Shown: positions 19,005 to 27,754, counted from the first letter of the stretch. The stretch is DNA of 64,000 nt from Streptomyces zhihengii (GCF_016919245.1 NZ_JAFEJA010000001.1:3506001-3570000); one strand, 5' to 3'. The notes: a model not told the origin generated them from the sequence alone. Numbers and translations are program-made.

Positions 19005-20231
19005 ATGAGCGCTGCAACCCCTCCCACCGAGCGCCGGGTCTCCGCCCGCATCGGCGCGATCTCCGAGTCCGCGACCCTCGCCGTCGACGCCAAGGCCAAG
19101 GCCCTCAAGGCCGCCGGGCGTCCGGTGATCGGCTTCGGCGCGGGTGAGCCCGACTTCCCGACGCCCGACTACATCGTCGAGGCCGCCGTCGAGGCCTGCC
19201 GCAACCCGAAGTACCACCGCTACACGCCGGCCGGCGGTCTGCCCGAGCTGAAGAAGGCCATCGCCGAGAAGACCCTCCGGGACTCCGGGTACGAGGTCGA
19301 CCCCGCCCAGATCCTGGTGACCAACGGCGGCAAGCAGGCCATCTACGAGGCGTTCGCCGCGATCCTCGACCCGGGTGACGAGGTCGTCGTCCCCGCCCCG
19401 TACTGGACCACGTACCCCGAGTCGATCCGGCTCGCGGGCGGCGTGCCGGTCGAGGTCGTCGCCGACGAGACCACCGGCTACCGGGTCTCGGTGGAGCAGC
19501 TGGAGGCCGCGCGCACCGAGCGGACGAAGGTCGTCCTGTTCGTCTCGCCGTCCAACCCGACCGGCGCGGTCTACAGCGAGGCCGACGCCCGCGCGATCGG
19601 CGAGTGGGCCGCCGAGCACGGCCTGTGGGTGCTGACCGACGAGATCTACGAGCACCTCGTCTACGGCGACGCGACGTTCACCTCGCTGCCCGCCCTGGTG
19701 CCGGCGCTCCGCGAGAAGTGCATCGTGGTCAACGGCGTCGCCAAGACGTACGCGATGACCGGCTGGCGCGTGGGGTGGATCATCGGCCCCAAGGACGTCG
19801 TGAAGGCCGCGACCAACCTCCAGTCGCACGCCACCTCCAACGTCTCCAACGTGGCGCAGGTCGCCGCGCTGGCCGCCGTCTCCGGCGACCTGGAGGCCGT
19901 GAAGGAGATGCGCAAGGCGTTCGACCGCCGCCGCCAGACCATCGTGAAGATGCTGAGCGAGATCGACGGCGTGGTGTGCCCGACCCCCGAGGGCGCGTTC
20001 TACGCCTACCCGTCGGTGAAGGGCCTGCTCGGCAAGGAGATCCGCGGCAAGCGCCCGCAGACCTCGGTGGAGCTCGCCGCCCTGATCCTGGACGAGGTCG
20101 AGGTCGCGGTCGTGCCCGGCGAGGCCTTCGGCACCCCCGGCTACCTGCGCCTGTCGTACGCGCTCGGCGACGAGGACCTGGTCGAGGGAGTCTCGCGGAT
20201 CCAGAAGCTGCTCGCGGAGGCGAAGGCCTGA
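19005..20231 (+). CDS. aspC: Aspartate aminotransferase-type PLP enzyme
   Basis: 408-residue fold-type I class I aminotransferase, expected to interconvert aspartate or similar amino acids with 2-oxoglutarate in the cytoplasm. Recognisable sites are the PLP-binding Asn in [11 protein letters not shown], Asp/Tyr in [11 protein letters not shown], and the Schiff-base Lys in [16 protein letters not shown]. Substrate-carboxylate Arg residues are seen at GWRVGW and near YLRLSYA. Start ATG at 19005 follows GGAG by 10 bases; the longer frame from 18831 lacks a site and would overlap the tRNA-Trp promoter region. Substrate specificity within the family cannot be fixed from sequence. Confidence 0.93.
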   Translation: MSAATPPTERRVSARIGAISESATLAVDAKAKALKAAGRPVIGFGAGEPDFPTPDYIVEAAVEACRNPKYHRYTPAGGLPELKKAIAEKTLRDSGYEVDPAQILVTNGGKQAIYEAFAAILDPGDEVVVPAPYWTTYPESIRLAGGVPVEVVADETTGYRVSVEQLEAARTERTKVVLFVSPSNPTGAVYSEADARAIGEWAAEHGLWVLTDEIYEHLVYGDATFTSLPALVPALREKCIVVNGVAKTYAMTGWRVGWIIGPKDVVKAATNLQSHATSNVSNVAQVAALAAVSGDLEAVKEMRKAFDRRRQTIVKMLSEIDGVVCPTPEGAFYAYPSVKGLLGKEIRGKRPQTSVELAALILDEVEVAVVPGEAFGTPGYLRLSYALGDEDLVEGVSRIQKLLAEAKA

Positions 20232-20248
20232 CGGCCCTCCCCACTGCC

Positions 20249-20289
20249 CGCGCGGCGCCCGTCCCGGTCCCCGGGGCGGGCGCCGCGCG
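20249..20289 (+). terminator. Terminator of aspC
   Basis: 13-bp perfect arms (20249-20261 and 20277-20289) closely after the aspC stop, followed by a short CGTTT. Confidence 0.7.
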
Positions 20290-20461
20290 CGTTTCGGGGG
20301 TCCCCGGCCGGGCAGGCGCGTTCCGGGGCGTCCTCGCGGGTCCGGGTGGCGGCGTCGTGCCGGTCGCGGGGCCCTCGCCGCGGCTGCGTCGTGCGTTCGG
20401 GCAAGCGCCCGATCGGGGAAACCCCCTGCCGCGTCCGGTCGCACTGAGGCAGGATCACCTG

Positions 20462-21493
20462 ATGGAGCACGTACGCGATCTCTCGCTTCTGCCGAAGGCC
20501 CATCTGCATCTGCACTTCACCGGGTCGATGCGCCCCGCCACCCTGCTCGAACTCGCCGACAAGTACGGCGTGCACCTGCCGGAGGCGCTGACCGGCGGGG
20601 AGCCGCCGAAGCTGCGCGCGACCGACGAACGGGGCTGGTTCCGCTTCCAGCGGCTGTACGACATGGCCCGCTCCTGCCTGCGTGAGCCGGAGGACATCCG
20701 GCGGCTCGTGCGGGAGGCCGCCGAGGAGGACATCAGGGACGGCTCGGGCTGGCTGGAGATCCAGGTCGACCCCACCTCGTACGCGCCGCGGCTGGGCGGG
20801 CTGATCCCCGCCCTGGAGGTCATCCTCGACGCCGTGGACTCCGCCTCGCGGGAGACCGGACTGGGCATGCGGGTGCTGGTCGCCGCGAACCGGATGAAGC
20901 ACCCGCTGGACGCCCGCACCCTGGCCCGGCTCGCCGTGCGCTACGCCGACCGCGGCATCGTGGGCTTCGGCCTCTCCAACGACGAACGCCGGGGCATGGC
21001 GCGGGACTTCGACCGCGCCTTCGCCATCGCCCGCGAGGGCGGGCTGCTGGCCGCCCCGCACGGGGGCGAGCTCACCGGGCCGGCCTCGGTGCGCGACTGC
21101 CTCGACGACCTCCACGCCGCCCGCATCGGCCACGGCGTGCGCGCGGCGGAGGACCCCCGGCTGATGCGCAAGCTCGCCGAGCGGCAGATCACCTGCGAGG
21201 TGTGCCCGGCGTCCAACGTCGCGCTCGGCGTCTACGAGAAGCCGGCGGACGTGCCGCTGCGGACGCTCTTCGACGCGGGGGTCCCGATGGCGCTCGGCGC
21301 GGACGACCCGCTGCTCTTCGGCTCGCGCCTCGCCGCCCAGTACGAGCTGGCCCGGCGCCACCACGGCTTCACGGACGCGGAACTGGCCGAGCTGGCACGC
21401 CAGTCGGTGCGGGGGTCGGCGGCGCCGGAGGACGTGCGGGCCAAGCTGCTGGCCGGCGTCGACGACTGGCTGGCACAGCCGCCGACCGCCTGA
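20462..21493 (+). CDS. add: Adenosine deaminase family protein
   Basis: 343-residue metal-dependent deaminase of the adenosine/AMP deaminase family, expected to convert adenosine to inosine in purine salvage. Zinc ligands are seen in HLHLHFTGS near the N-terminus and in the later histidines of APHGGELTG and ARIGHGVRA, and the catalytic Asp pair is in GADDPLLF. CPASN matches the family CPTSN. ATG at 20462 was chosen because the zinc motif starts 13 residues later; the longer open frame overlaps aspC. It stands alone, with an IR-bounded gap to aspC. A related substrate such as an adenosine derivative cannot be excluded. Confidence 0.9.
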   Translation: MEHVRDLSLLPKAHLHLHFTGSMRPATLLELADKYGVHLPEALTGGEPPKLRATDERGWFRFQRLYDMARSCLREPEDIRRLVREAAEEDIRDGSGWLEIQVDPTSYAPRLGGLIPALEVILDAVDSASRETGLGMRVLVAANRMKHPLDARTLARLAVRYADRGIVGFGLSNDERRGMARDFDRAFAIAREGGLLAAPHGGELTGPASVRDCLDDLHAARIGHGVRAAEDPRLMRKLAERQITCEVCPASNVALGVYEKPADVPLRTLFDAGVPMALGADDPLLFGSRLAAQYELARRHHGFTDAELAELARQSVRGSAAPEDVRAKLLAGVDDWLAQPPTA

Positions 21494-21610
21494 TCGGGGT
21501 CCGGGGGCCGGGCGCCGGGCGGCGCAACGGGGGGGCGGGACGGCGTCCGGCACGGTGGGCCCGGCGGCGGGCCCGGCTGCGGGCCCGGCCGGTGGGCCCG
21601 GCGCAGCTCC

Positions 21611-21763
21611 CGGGACGGCGTCCGGCACGACTCCCGGGCGGCGGGCCGGGGCGCGGGCGGCGGCGGCGTCCGGCACGACTCCCGGGCGGCGGGCCGGGGC
21701 GCGGGCGGCGGCGTCCGACACGACTCCCGGGCGGGCCGGGGCGCGGGCGGCGGCGGGGTCCGC
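21611..21763. repeat. GC-rich direct repeats between add and tetR
   Basis: Three adjacent degenerate copies of a unit of about 45-50 bases. Each contains GTCCG(G/A)CACGACTCCCGGGCGG followed by GGGCCGGGGCGCGGGCGGC. The surrounding 323-base gap (21494-21816) has no convincing gene and lies between two convergent genes. Confidence 0.75.
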
Positions 21764-21816
21764 GCGGTGACCTGACCGGGGTCCGGCCGGGGCGGGCGGT
21801 CTGCACGGGCCGCCGG

Positions 21817-22431
21817 TCAGCGCGGGGGATCCGCCGGGGCGATGCCGCGCAGCAGGGTGCGTGCCAGGCCCGCGGCGAAGTCGTCCAGCGGCCGGGGCGG
21901 CCTGCCGTCGCCGGTGGCGTCGTAGGCGAAGGCGCGCTGGGCGCACGCGCCGAGGAGCAGGGAGGCGGCCGCGTGGGTGTCGGCCTCCGGGTGGATCCGG
22001 CCGGCCTCGCGTTCCGCGTCGAGGTAGGCGGTGAGCCCCTCGATCGGCCGGTGCGGCCCGGTGCCCAGGCGCCGCATGCCCTCCTCGTGCCGGCGCTTCA
22101 GCCGGGGCTCGGCGTAGAGGGAGGCGGCCATGGGGAAGGTGCGCTCGTAGAAGAGGGCGGCCTGGCGGGCGATCTCGGTGAGGTTCTCCTCGACGCTCGC
22201 GCCGCCCGGTTCGGTGACGAGACGGGTGAGCAGGGCGCCCAGTCCGGGCAGCCGCTCCTCCAGCACCGTGACGAACAGCTCCTCCTTGCCGGTGAAGTGC
22301 TTGTACAGCGCCGCCTCGGAGCAGCCGGCGGCCCGGGCGATCTCCTTGGTCGTCGTACGGGCCAGGCCGAGCGTGAGCATCAGCTCGCAGGCGGCGTCGA
22401 CGATGCGCGCTCGGGTCGGCTTCCGCTCCAT
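21817..22431 (-). CDS. TetR-family transcriptional regulator
   Basis: 204-residue repressor. The N-terminal helix-turn-helix (residues about 8-55) shows the TetR pattern RIVDAACELMLTLGLARTTT, then EIARAAGCSEAALYKHFTGKEEL. The C-terminal ligand domain is unassigned. It is divergent from the NAD(P)-binding gene at 22520, and the 88-base gap holds a very long perfect inverted repeat, so it most likely represses both genes. The inducer is unknown. Confidence 0.93.
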   Translation of the reverse strand: MERKPTRARIVDAACELMLTLGLARTTTKEIARAAGCSEAALYKHFTGKEELFVTVLEERLPGLGALLTRLVTEPGGASVEENLTEIARQAALFYERTFPMAASLYAEPRLKRRHEEGMRRLGTGPHRPIEGLTAYLDAEREAGRIHPEADTHAAASLLLGACAQRAFAYDATGDGRPPRPLDDFAAGLARTLLRGIAPADPPR

Positions 22432-22457
22432 GTCCGCTCCGCTTCTCCTTGACGCAG

Positions 22458-22500
22458 GGGTGAGTACTCACTCACCCTAGTGGTGAGTGAGTACTCACCC
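22458..22500. promoter_or_regulatory. TetR operator: perfect 19-bp inverted repeat
   Basis: Arms at 22458-22476 and 22482-22500 are perfect reverse complements around a 5-base spacer (CTAGT). Each arm contains the 12-bp self-palindrome GTGAGTACTCAC, so the site offers two symmetric half-operators, enough for two TetR dimers. It lies in the divergent gap and overlaps the expected promoters of both genes. Confidence 0.85.
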
Positions 22501-22519
22501 ACCTTTTGGAGTGTGCACG

Positions 22520-23152
22520 ATGGAGCTCACCGTCTTCGGAGCCACCGGCGGCATCGGCCGGGAGATCGTCCGGCAGGCGCTGGACGCCGGGCACGGGGTC
22601 ACGGCCGTGGTGCGGGACCCCGCCCGGCTCGACGCCGGCGGCCCGCGTCTGAAGGTGTTCCCCGCCGACCTCAGCGATCCGGACGCCCTGCGCCCGGCCG
22701 TCGCCGGACGCGACGCGGTGCTGTCCGGGCTGGGCGCCCGCAGGAAGGCCGACGCGGGGGTCGCGGCGCGGCTCACCCGCGTCGTGCTGGCCGCGATGGA
22801 GGCCGAGGAGGTGCGCCGGCTGCTGGTGGTGAGCGCCGCCCCGCTGGGCGCCCCGGCCGGACGGGATCCGCTGCCGGACCGGGCGATGACCGCGCTCGTC
22901 GGCGCGGTGCTGAAGGACGTCTACACGGATCTGCGGGCCATGGAGGAGGCGCTCGCGCGCAGTGCCGCCGACTGGACCGCCGTACGCCCGCCGAGGCTGG
23001 TGGACAGGCCGCTGACCGGGCGGTACCGCACGGCCGTCGGCGCCAACCCGCGCAGCGCGCGGGTCATCGGCCGGGCCGACGTGGCACACGCGATGCTGGC
23101 GATGACGGCGGACCCGGCGACGGTCGGCCGGGGCGTGGGCGTCGCGTACTGA
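22520..23152 (+). CDS. NAD(P)-binding (atypical SDR/NmrA-like) protein
   Basis: 210-residue Rossmann protein with the glycine motif TVFGATGGIGREIVRQA at the N-terminus and no Tyr-x3-Lys catalytic pair, typical of atypical short-chain dehydrogenase/NmrA relatives that bind NAD(P)H. ATG at 22520 has GGAG 10 bases upstream; an in-frame GTG at 22487 lies inside the operator and has no site. It is controlled, by inference, by the divergent TetR gene. Whether it is an oxidoreductase or a redox sensor is not clear. Confidence 0.85.
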   Translation: MELTVFGATGGIGREIVRQALDAGHGVTAVVRDPARLDAGGPRLKVFPADLSDPDALRPAVAGRDAVLSGLGARRKADAGVAARLTRVVLAAMEAEEVRRLLVVSAAPLGAPAGRDPLPDRAMTALVGAVLKDVYTDLRAMEEALARSAADWTAVRPPRLVDRPLTGRYRTAVGANPRSARVIGRADVAHAMLAMTADPATVGRGVGVAY

Positions 23153-23231
23153 ACGCCCCCTCCGCGCCGCGCTGTTCAGGCCCCAGGGCCCTCCGGCGCA
23201 CCGGGGCTGCGGAGCCGAGGCGCTCCGGGGC

Positions 23232-24287
23232 TCAGAGGCTGACGCCGACCGTCACCGGCTCGTTGACCAGGGTGACGCCGAACGCGTCCCGGACCCCGGC
23301 GACCACCTCGCGGGCGAGCGCCAGCAGGTCCTCCGTGGTGGCCTCGCCCCGGTTGGTGAGGGCGAGGGCGTGCTTGGTGGAGATGCGCGCCGGGCCCTGC
23401 CCGTACCCCTTGGTGAAACCGGCCCGGTCGATGAGCCAGGCGGCGGAGGTCTTGGTGAACCCGTCGCCCGCGGGATACGCGGGCGGGGCCACGTCGTCGC
23501 CGAGGCGGTCGCGGACCCGGTCCAGGAAGTCGGCGTACTGCGCGGCGGTCAGGATCGGGTTGGTGAAGAAGGAGCCCGCCGACCAGGTGTCGTGGTCCGC
23601 GGGGTCGAGCACCATGCCCTTGCCCGCGCGGAGCGCCAGCACCGTCCGGCGCGCCTCGGCGGCCGGGACCCGCTCGCCGACCTCGATGCCCAGACGCCGT
23701 GCCGTCTCGGCGTACCGCACGGGGGCGGACAGGCCGCCCGCGTCCTCCAGCGCGAACCGTACGCGCAGGACGACATAGCGCTCGGGGTGCTCCTTGAAGC
23801 GGCTGTGCCGGTACGAGAAGGCGCACTCCTCGCCGGTCAGCGTGACCGTCTCGCCGGCCGTGCGGTCGTACGCGACGACCTCGGTGATCGTGTGCGACAC
23901 CTCCTGGCCGTAGGCGCCGACGTTCTGGATCGGGGTGGCGCCGGCCGAGCCGGGGATGCCGGCGAGGCACTCGACGCCCGCCAGGCCCGCCTCGACGGTG
24001 CGGGCGACCGCGTCCGTCCAGTTGTCCCCCGCCGCCAGCTCCAGCCGGGTCCCGTCGAGCGAGAAGCCGCGGGTGGCGATGCGCAGGGCGGTCCCGTCGA
24101 AGCCCTTGTCGCCGATGACCAGGTTGCTCCCGCCGCCGACGATCAGCAGCGGGGTACCGGTGTCGTCGGCCTCACGGACGACGGAGATCACCTCGTCGTC
24201 GGTGGTGGCCACCACCAGGCGGGTGGCCGGACCGCCGAGCCGGAAGGTCGTCAGGGGAGCGAGGGGGGCGTCGTGGAGTACCTGCAC
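23232..24287 (-). CDS. murB: UDP-N-acetylmuramate dehydrogenase
   Basis: 351-residue FAD enzyme that reduces UDP-GlcNAc-enolpyruvate with NADPH to UDP-MurNAc in peptidoglycan synthesis. The FAD_binding_4 region shows IVGGGSNLVI and GIPGSAGATPIQNVGAYGQE; the C-terminal MurB domain ends with WLIDRAGFTKGYGQG and the TNRGEAT region. Ser in WSAGSFFTNP fits the proton donor. I chose GTG at 24287, which gives the family-typical QVLHDAPLAPLTTFRLGG start; the upstream open frame into the MFS gene is not coding. It belongs to the conserved block near rpmG and secE. Confidence 0.97.
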   Translation of the reverse strand: MQVLHDAPLAPLTTFRLGGPATRLVVATTDDEVISVVREADDTGTPLLIVGGGSNLVIGDKGFDGTALRIATRGFSLDGTRLELAAGDNWTDAVARTVEAGLAGVECLAGIPGSAGATPIQNVGAYGQEVSHTITEVVAYDRTAGETVTLTGEECAFSYRHSRFKEHPERYVVLRVRFALEDAGGLSAPVRYAETARRLGIEVGERVPAAEARRTVLALRAGKGMVLDPADHDTWSAGSFFTNPILTAAQYADFLDRVRDRLGDDVAPPAYPAGDGFTKTSAAWLIDRAGFTKGYGQGPARISTKHALALTNRGEATTEDLLALAREVVAGVRDAFGVTLVNEPVTVGVSL

Positions 24288-24353
24288 GGGGACAAGGGTA
24301 CGGTCCGCGCCCCCGCCACCTGGGCGGGGCCGCGGCCGGGCGACGCGGCGACC

Positions 24354-24387
24354 CGGTGCCCCGGGACCGTGCGGCCCCGGGGCACCG
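24354..24387 (-). terminator. Terminator of the MFS gene
   Basis: 12-bp perfect arms (24354-24365 and 24376-24387) just past the stop of the MFS gene and upstream of murB. Confidence 0.75.
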
Positions 24388-24397
24388 CGGCCCGGCC

Positions 24398-25873
24398 TCA
24401 CCCGGCCGCCGGTGCCGGCTCGCCCCGGGCGGGGGCCGCGGCGCCGGCGGCGGCACCCGGCTCGGTGGCCACGGCCCGGCCGCCGCGCGGCACCCGGGCG
24501 GAGGGGATCATCAGGGCGGCCGCCGCGGCGAGGGCGACCACCGCCGCGCCGATCCACAGCGCCGGGACCGTGCCGTCGGTGAACGCCTGCCCCGACTCGT
24601 ACCCGCCCCGCGCGGCGAACACCGCCCCGAGGACCGCGATGCCGAGGGCGCCGCCGACCTCGCGGAGGGCGTTGTTGGCGCCGGAGGCGATGCCCTGCTC
24701 GGCGGGGCGGACGCTGCCCATCACCACGCTCGCCGCGGGGGCGAAGAACAGCGCCATCCCGAGCCCGCCGAGGATCAGCCCCGGGAGCTGGGCCGGGTAC
24801 GACATCCCGGGCTCCAGGACCAGGGCGTACAGGCCGAGCCCGGCCGCCTGGAGCGCCAGGCCGGCGGCGACGACGGGGCGCCCGCCGATCCGGTCGGAGA
24901 GGATCCCGGCGAACGGCGCGACCAGCAGCGGCATCCCCGTCCAGGGCAGCATCCGCAGCCCGGCCTCGGTGGGCGAGTAGCCGGCCACCGTCTGGAGGAA
25001 CTGGCTGAGCAGGAAGATCGAGCCGAACATGCCGAGGAACATCAGCAGGCTCGCGGCGTTGATCCCGAGGAAGGCGCGGTCGCGGAACAGGCGCATCGGC
25101 AGCATGGGCGCCCGGGCCACCGTCCCGTGCCGCACGAACGCCGCCAGCAGGGCCGCGCCGCCGACGAGGGCGAGCAGCACGCGGGGGCTCGTCCAGCCGT
25201 GGCCCTCGCCGTTGACCAGCCCGTAGACGATCCCGAAGAGGCCGCCGCTGACGAGCAGGGTGCCGGGCACGTCCAGCCGGGCGCCGGGGGCGCGGGACTC
25301 GCCGAGCCGGAAGCGGGCGAGGGGCAGCAGCACGGCGCCGACCGGCACGTTCAGCCAGAAGATCCACTGCCAGGAGAGGTGCTCGGTGAGCGAGCCGCCG
25401 ACCAGGGGGCCGCTGGCCACGGCCAGCCCGGTGATCGCCCCGAAGACGCCGAGGGCGGCGCCGCGGCGGGCGGCCGGGACGGCCGCGGTGAGCAGGGTGA
25501 GGGTCAGCGGCATCATGATCGCCGCACCCACGCCCTGCACGGCCCGCGCAGCGACCAGGGCACCGATGCCGGGGGCGAGCGCGGCGGCGGCGGAGGCCCC
25601 GGTGAAGACGGCGAGGCCCACGACGAAGAGCCTGCGCCGGCCGAACCGGTCACCGAGCGCGGCGCCGAGCATCAGCAGGACGGCGAAGGTCAGGGTGTAG
25701 GCGTTGACCGTCCATTCCAGGTCCTCCAGCGTGCCGCCGAGGTCGGCGCGGATAGAGGGGAGGGCGGTGGTGACGACGAGGTTGTCGAGGGCCGCCATGA
25801 ATCCGGCGACGCTGGTGACGACGACGGTCCACAGCGCGGTGGCGCGCGGGACGGGACGCTGTTTCGGGTTCAC
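24398..25873 (-). CDS. MFS drug exporter, DHA2 (14-helix) family
   Basis: 491-residue membrane antiporter of the EmrB/QacA type. Motif LDNLVVTTALPSIRADL in helix 1 is the DHA2 signature, followed by LGDRFGRRRLF (motif A) and GPLVGGSLTEHLSWQWIFWLNVP (motif C region). About 14 hydrophobic segments are visible. GTG at 25873 is preceded by GGGGGAG. It is downstream of a TetR gene on the same strand, and both have matching operator repeats, so it is probably induced by its substrate. The substrate is unknown. Confidence 0.92.
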   Translation of the reverse strand: MNPKQRPVPRATALWTVVVTSVAGFMAALDNLVVTTALPSIRADLGGTLEDLEWTVNAYTLTFAVLLMLGAALGDRFGRRRLFVVGLAVFTGASAAAALAPGIGALVAARAVQGVGAAIMMPLTLTLLTAAVPAARRGAALGVFGAITGLAVASGPLVGGSLTEHLSWQWIFWLNVPVGAVLLPLARFRLGESRAPGARLDVPGTLLVSGGLFGIVYGLVNGEGHGWTSPRVLLALVGGAALLAAFVRHGTVARAPMLPMRLFRDRAFLGINAASLLMFLGMFGSIFLLSQFLQTVAGYSPTEAGLRMLPWTGMPLLVAPFAGILSDRIGGRPVVAAGLALQAAGLGLYALVLEPGMSYPAQLPGLILGGLGMALFFAPAASVVMGSVRPAEQGIASGANNALREVGGALGIAVLGAVFAARGGYESGQAFTDGTVPALWIGAAVVALAAAAALMIPSARVPRGGRAVATEPGAAAGAAAPARGEPAPAAG

Positions 25874-25887
25874 TGCTCCCCCATGGG

Positions 25888-25907
25888 GTTAGTTATTGAT
25901 GACTAAC
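25888..25907. promoter_or_regulatory. TetR operator upstream of the MFS gene
   Basis: GTTAGT and ACTAAC separated by 8 bases, 15 bases before the MFS start. The same half-sites with the same spacing recur at 26646-26669 before the TetR gene. Confidence 0.75.
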
Positions 25908-26024
25908 TTTTGCGGGCAGAACTCGGTGCAACGGGTGAACGCGGTGGAACGGACGGAACCGGAGGGAACGTGCCTCACGACCGGGACGGGAAGCGCGGTC
26001 ACGCGGTGCGCGACGGCCGGCCGG

Positions 26025-26639
26025 TCACTCCCGCGGGCGGTGCGACTCCCCCTCCCCGCCCTCCGGGACGTCCTGACCCGGCGGTGGAGCGGGGCGGGCC
26101 GAGAGGTAGAAGCCGGACCAGATCCGGTGACCGGCCGGGAAGCCCATGGAGACCAGGACGTTGGCGAGCATCCCGTAGGCGAGGAACGTCGTGGTCTCGT
26201 CCACGTCGGCACCGAGGCCGACGTGGACGCCGTCCCACAACTCCAGCCAGCCGCGCCGGATCCGGTCGCCGAACGCGTGGTCGCCCTCGGCCTCGGCCGC
26301 CGCGACGGCGACGTACGTCTGCATCTGCATGAGCAGCTTCTCGGGATCCTCCGCGATCAGCCGCTGATAGGCCCCCGCCATGCAGTCGAGGGCCTCCCGG
26401 CCCTCCAGCCCGTCGGCGGCCCCGGCCAGCACGTCCCGCACATCGGTGAGACAGCGGGTGGCCGCCGCGAGGAAGATCGCCTGCTTGTTCGGGAAGAGCC
26501 GGAAGAGGTACGGCTGGGAGACGCCGACCCGCCGGGCGATGGCCTCGGTCGACGTGCCGTTGTACCCGGCACGGGCGAACTCGGCGATCGCCGCACGGAC
26601 GACACTCTCCCGGCGCTCCTCGGCGCTCATCCTGACCAT
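26025..26639 (-). CDS. TetR-family regulator of the MFS exporter
   Basis: 204-residue TetR protein; helix-turn-helix at residues about 8-52 (VVRAAIAEFARAGYNGTSTE, IARRVGVSQPYLFRLFPNKQ). The ATG at 26639 has no ribosome binding site and the operator lies 6 bases upstream, so the mRNA may be leaderless. The alternative ATG at 26630 has AGG too close to it. Two matching inverted repeats, one in front of this gene and one in front of the exporter, argue for autoregulation and exporter control. Confidence 0.92.
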   Translation of the reverse strand: MVRMSAEERRESVVRAAIAEFARAGYNGTSTEAIARRVGVSQPYLFRLFPNKQAIFLAAATRCLTDVRDVLAGAADGLEGREALDCMAGAYQRLIAEDPEKLLMQMQTYVAVAAAEAEGDHAFGDRIRRGWLELWDGVHVGLGADVDETTTFLAYGMLANVLVSMGFPAGHRIWSGFYLSARPAPPPGQDVPEGGEGESHRPRE

Positions 26640-26645
26640 GCGATT

Positions 26646-26669
26646 AAGTTAGTGGCCAATAACTAACTT
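26646..26669. promoter_or_regulatory. TetR autoregulatory operator
   Basis: 8-bp arms AAGTTAGT and ACTAACTT with an 8-base spacer, just before the regulator start codon. It is the stronger of the two copies. Confidence 0.8.
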
Positions 26670-26698
26670 GGTCAAGCCCGTACGCGGCCCCGGCACGG

Positions 26699-26732
26699 GA
26701 GAGGGGGGCGCCCGTCCGGGCGCCCCCCTCTC
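26699..26732 (-). terminator. Terminator of the MaoC dehydratase pair
   Basis: 15-bp perfect arms (26699-26713 and 26718-26732) with a GTCC loop, 40 bases after the stop of the second dehydratase. It isolates that operon from the TetR/MFS unit. Confidence 0.85.
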
Positions 26733-26772
26733 CGTCACCGCTCACCGCTCACCGGCCGGCCGGCCCGCCGCG

Positions 26773-27201
26773 TCAGGCGAGCTGGACCACCGCGCGGGCC
26801 ATGCCCAGCACCTTCTGGCCGGCGCAGGTGGCCGTCAGGTCGACCCGCACCCGCTGGTCGTCGAGGAGCGCCGCGACCTTGCCGCTGACCTCGACGACCG
26901 CGCCCTTGTCGTCGTTCGGCACGACGACGGGCTTGGTGAAGCGGACGCCGTACTCGACGACCGCGCCCGGGTCGCCGAGCCAGTCGGTGACCACCCGGAT
27001 CGCCTCGGCCATGGTGAACATGCCGTGCGCGATGACGTCCGGCAGGCCCACCTCGACGGCGAACTTCTCGTTCCAGTGGATCGGGTTGAAGTCACCGGAG
27101 GCGCCCGCGTACCGCACCAGCGTGGCGCGGTCCACCGGGAAGCTCGCCGGGGGCAGTTCGGTGCCGACCTCGACGTCCGCGTACGCGATCTTCGCTGCCA
27201 T
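26773..27201 (-). CDS. MaoC-type (R)-hydratase, HadB-like
   Basis: 142-residue hot-dog-fold enzyme of the MaoC/HadB group, which dehydrates (3R)-hydroxyacyl thioesters in type II fatty acid elongation. The hydratase-2 motif is present: Asp in AGASGDFNPIHWNEKFA with the following His, and the oxyanion region DVIAHGMFTMAEA. Its ATG overlaps the stop of the upstream partner (ATGA), so the two are translationally coupled and probably form a heterodimer. It corresponds to hadB next to rpmG in mycobacteria. Starting at 27201 with GAGGAGG upstream is clear. Confidence 0.9.
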   Translation of the reverse strand: MAAKIAYADVEVGTELPPASFPVDRATLVRYAGASGDFNPIHWNEKFAVEVGLPDVIAHGMFTMAEAIRVVTDWLGDPGAVVEYGVRFTKPVVVPNDDKGAVVEVSGKVAALLDDQRVRVDLTATCAGQKVLGMARAVVQLA

Positions 27202-27653
27202 CACGCCTCCTCGGCGGCGCGCGCCACCAGCTTCGTCCACGCCGTCACGACATGCTCGCCGGCCTCGTCGTGCACCTCGCCGCGGACGTCCAGGATGTCG
27301 TTGCCGGCCATGGACTTGATCGCCTCGATGGTGGAGGTGACCGTCAGCCGGTCCCCCGCCCGCACCGGGCGGCGGTAGGCGAACTTCTGGTCGCCGTGCA
27401 CCACCCGGCTGTAGTCCAGCCCGAGCTGCGGGTCCTGCACCACCTCACGCGCCGCCTTGAAGGTGATGGCGAAGACGAACGTGGGCGGGGCGATCACATC
27501 GGCGTGACCGAGCGCGGCGGCCGCGTCCCGGTCGGTGTACGCCGGGTTCGCGTCACCGACGGCCTCGGCGAACTCGCGGATCTTCTCCCGGCCCACCTCG
27601 TACGGCGCGGTGGGCGGATAGGTCCGCCCGACGAAGGACTGGTCGAGCGCCAT
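27201..27653 (-). CDS. MaoC-like dehydratase partner, HadA-like
   Basis: 150-residue hot-dog protein (FAS1-type dehydratase region) beginning ALDQSFVGRTYPPTAPYEVG. It keeps the overall fold but lacks the D-x4-H hydratase motif of its downstream partner, as expected of the non-catalytic, substrate-binding HadA/HadC subunit. AAGGAGGG lies 10 bases upstream of the ATG. It is first in a two-gene operon, between rpmG and the partner, as in the actinobacterial rpmG-had block. Confidence 0.88.
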   Translation of the reverse strand: MALDQSFVGRTYPPTAPYEVGREKIREFAEAVGDANPAYTDRDAAAALGHADVIAPPTFVFAITFKAAREVVQDPQLGLDYSRVVHGDQKFAYRRPVRAGDRLTVTSTIEAIKSMAGNDILDVRGEVHDEAGEHVVTAWTKLVARAAEEA

Positions 27654-27754
27654 GGACTGGTTCCCTCCTTGGTTGACACGGTGATGCGGCTGCCGAGCAC
27701 GGACAGGCGGCCCGTTGATCTCCGCCGGACCGCGCGAGGCGTCCGCACAAACGA

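Noticed and set aside
18615..20444. 609-codon minus-strand frame across aspC and tRNA-Trp
   Set aside because: It runs through a tRNA gene and opposite aspC; coding is impossible for most of it.
21494..21816. Insertion sequence remnant in the repeat-rich gap
   Set aside because: No transposase frame, terminal inverted repeats or target duplication could be seen.
24290..25367. murB fused to a long upstream domain (711-codon frame)
   Set aside because: The extra part is the shadow of the MFS gene in another phase; murB has its own family-typical start at 24287.
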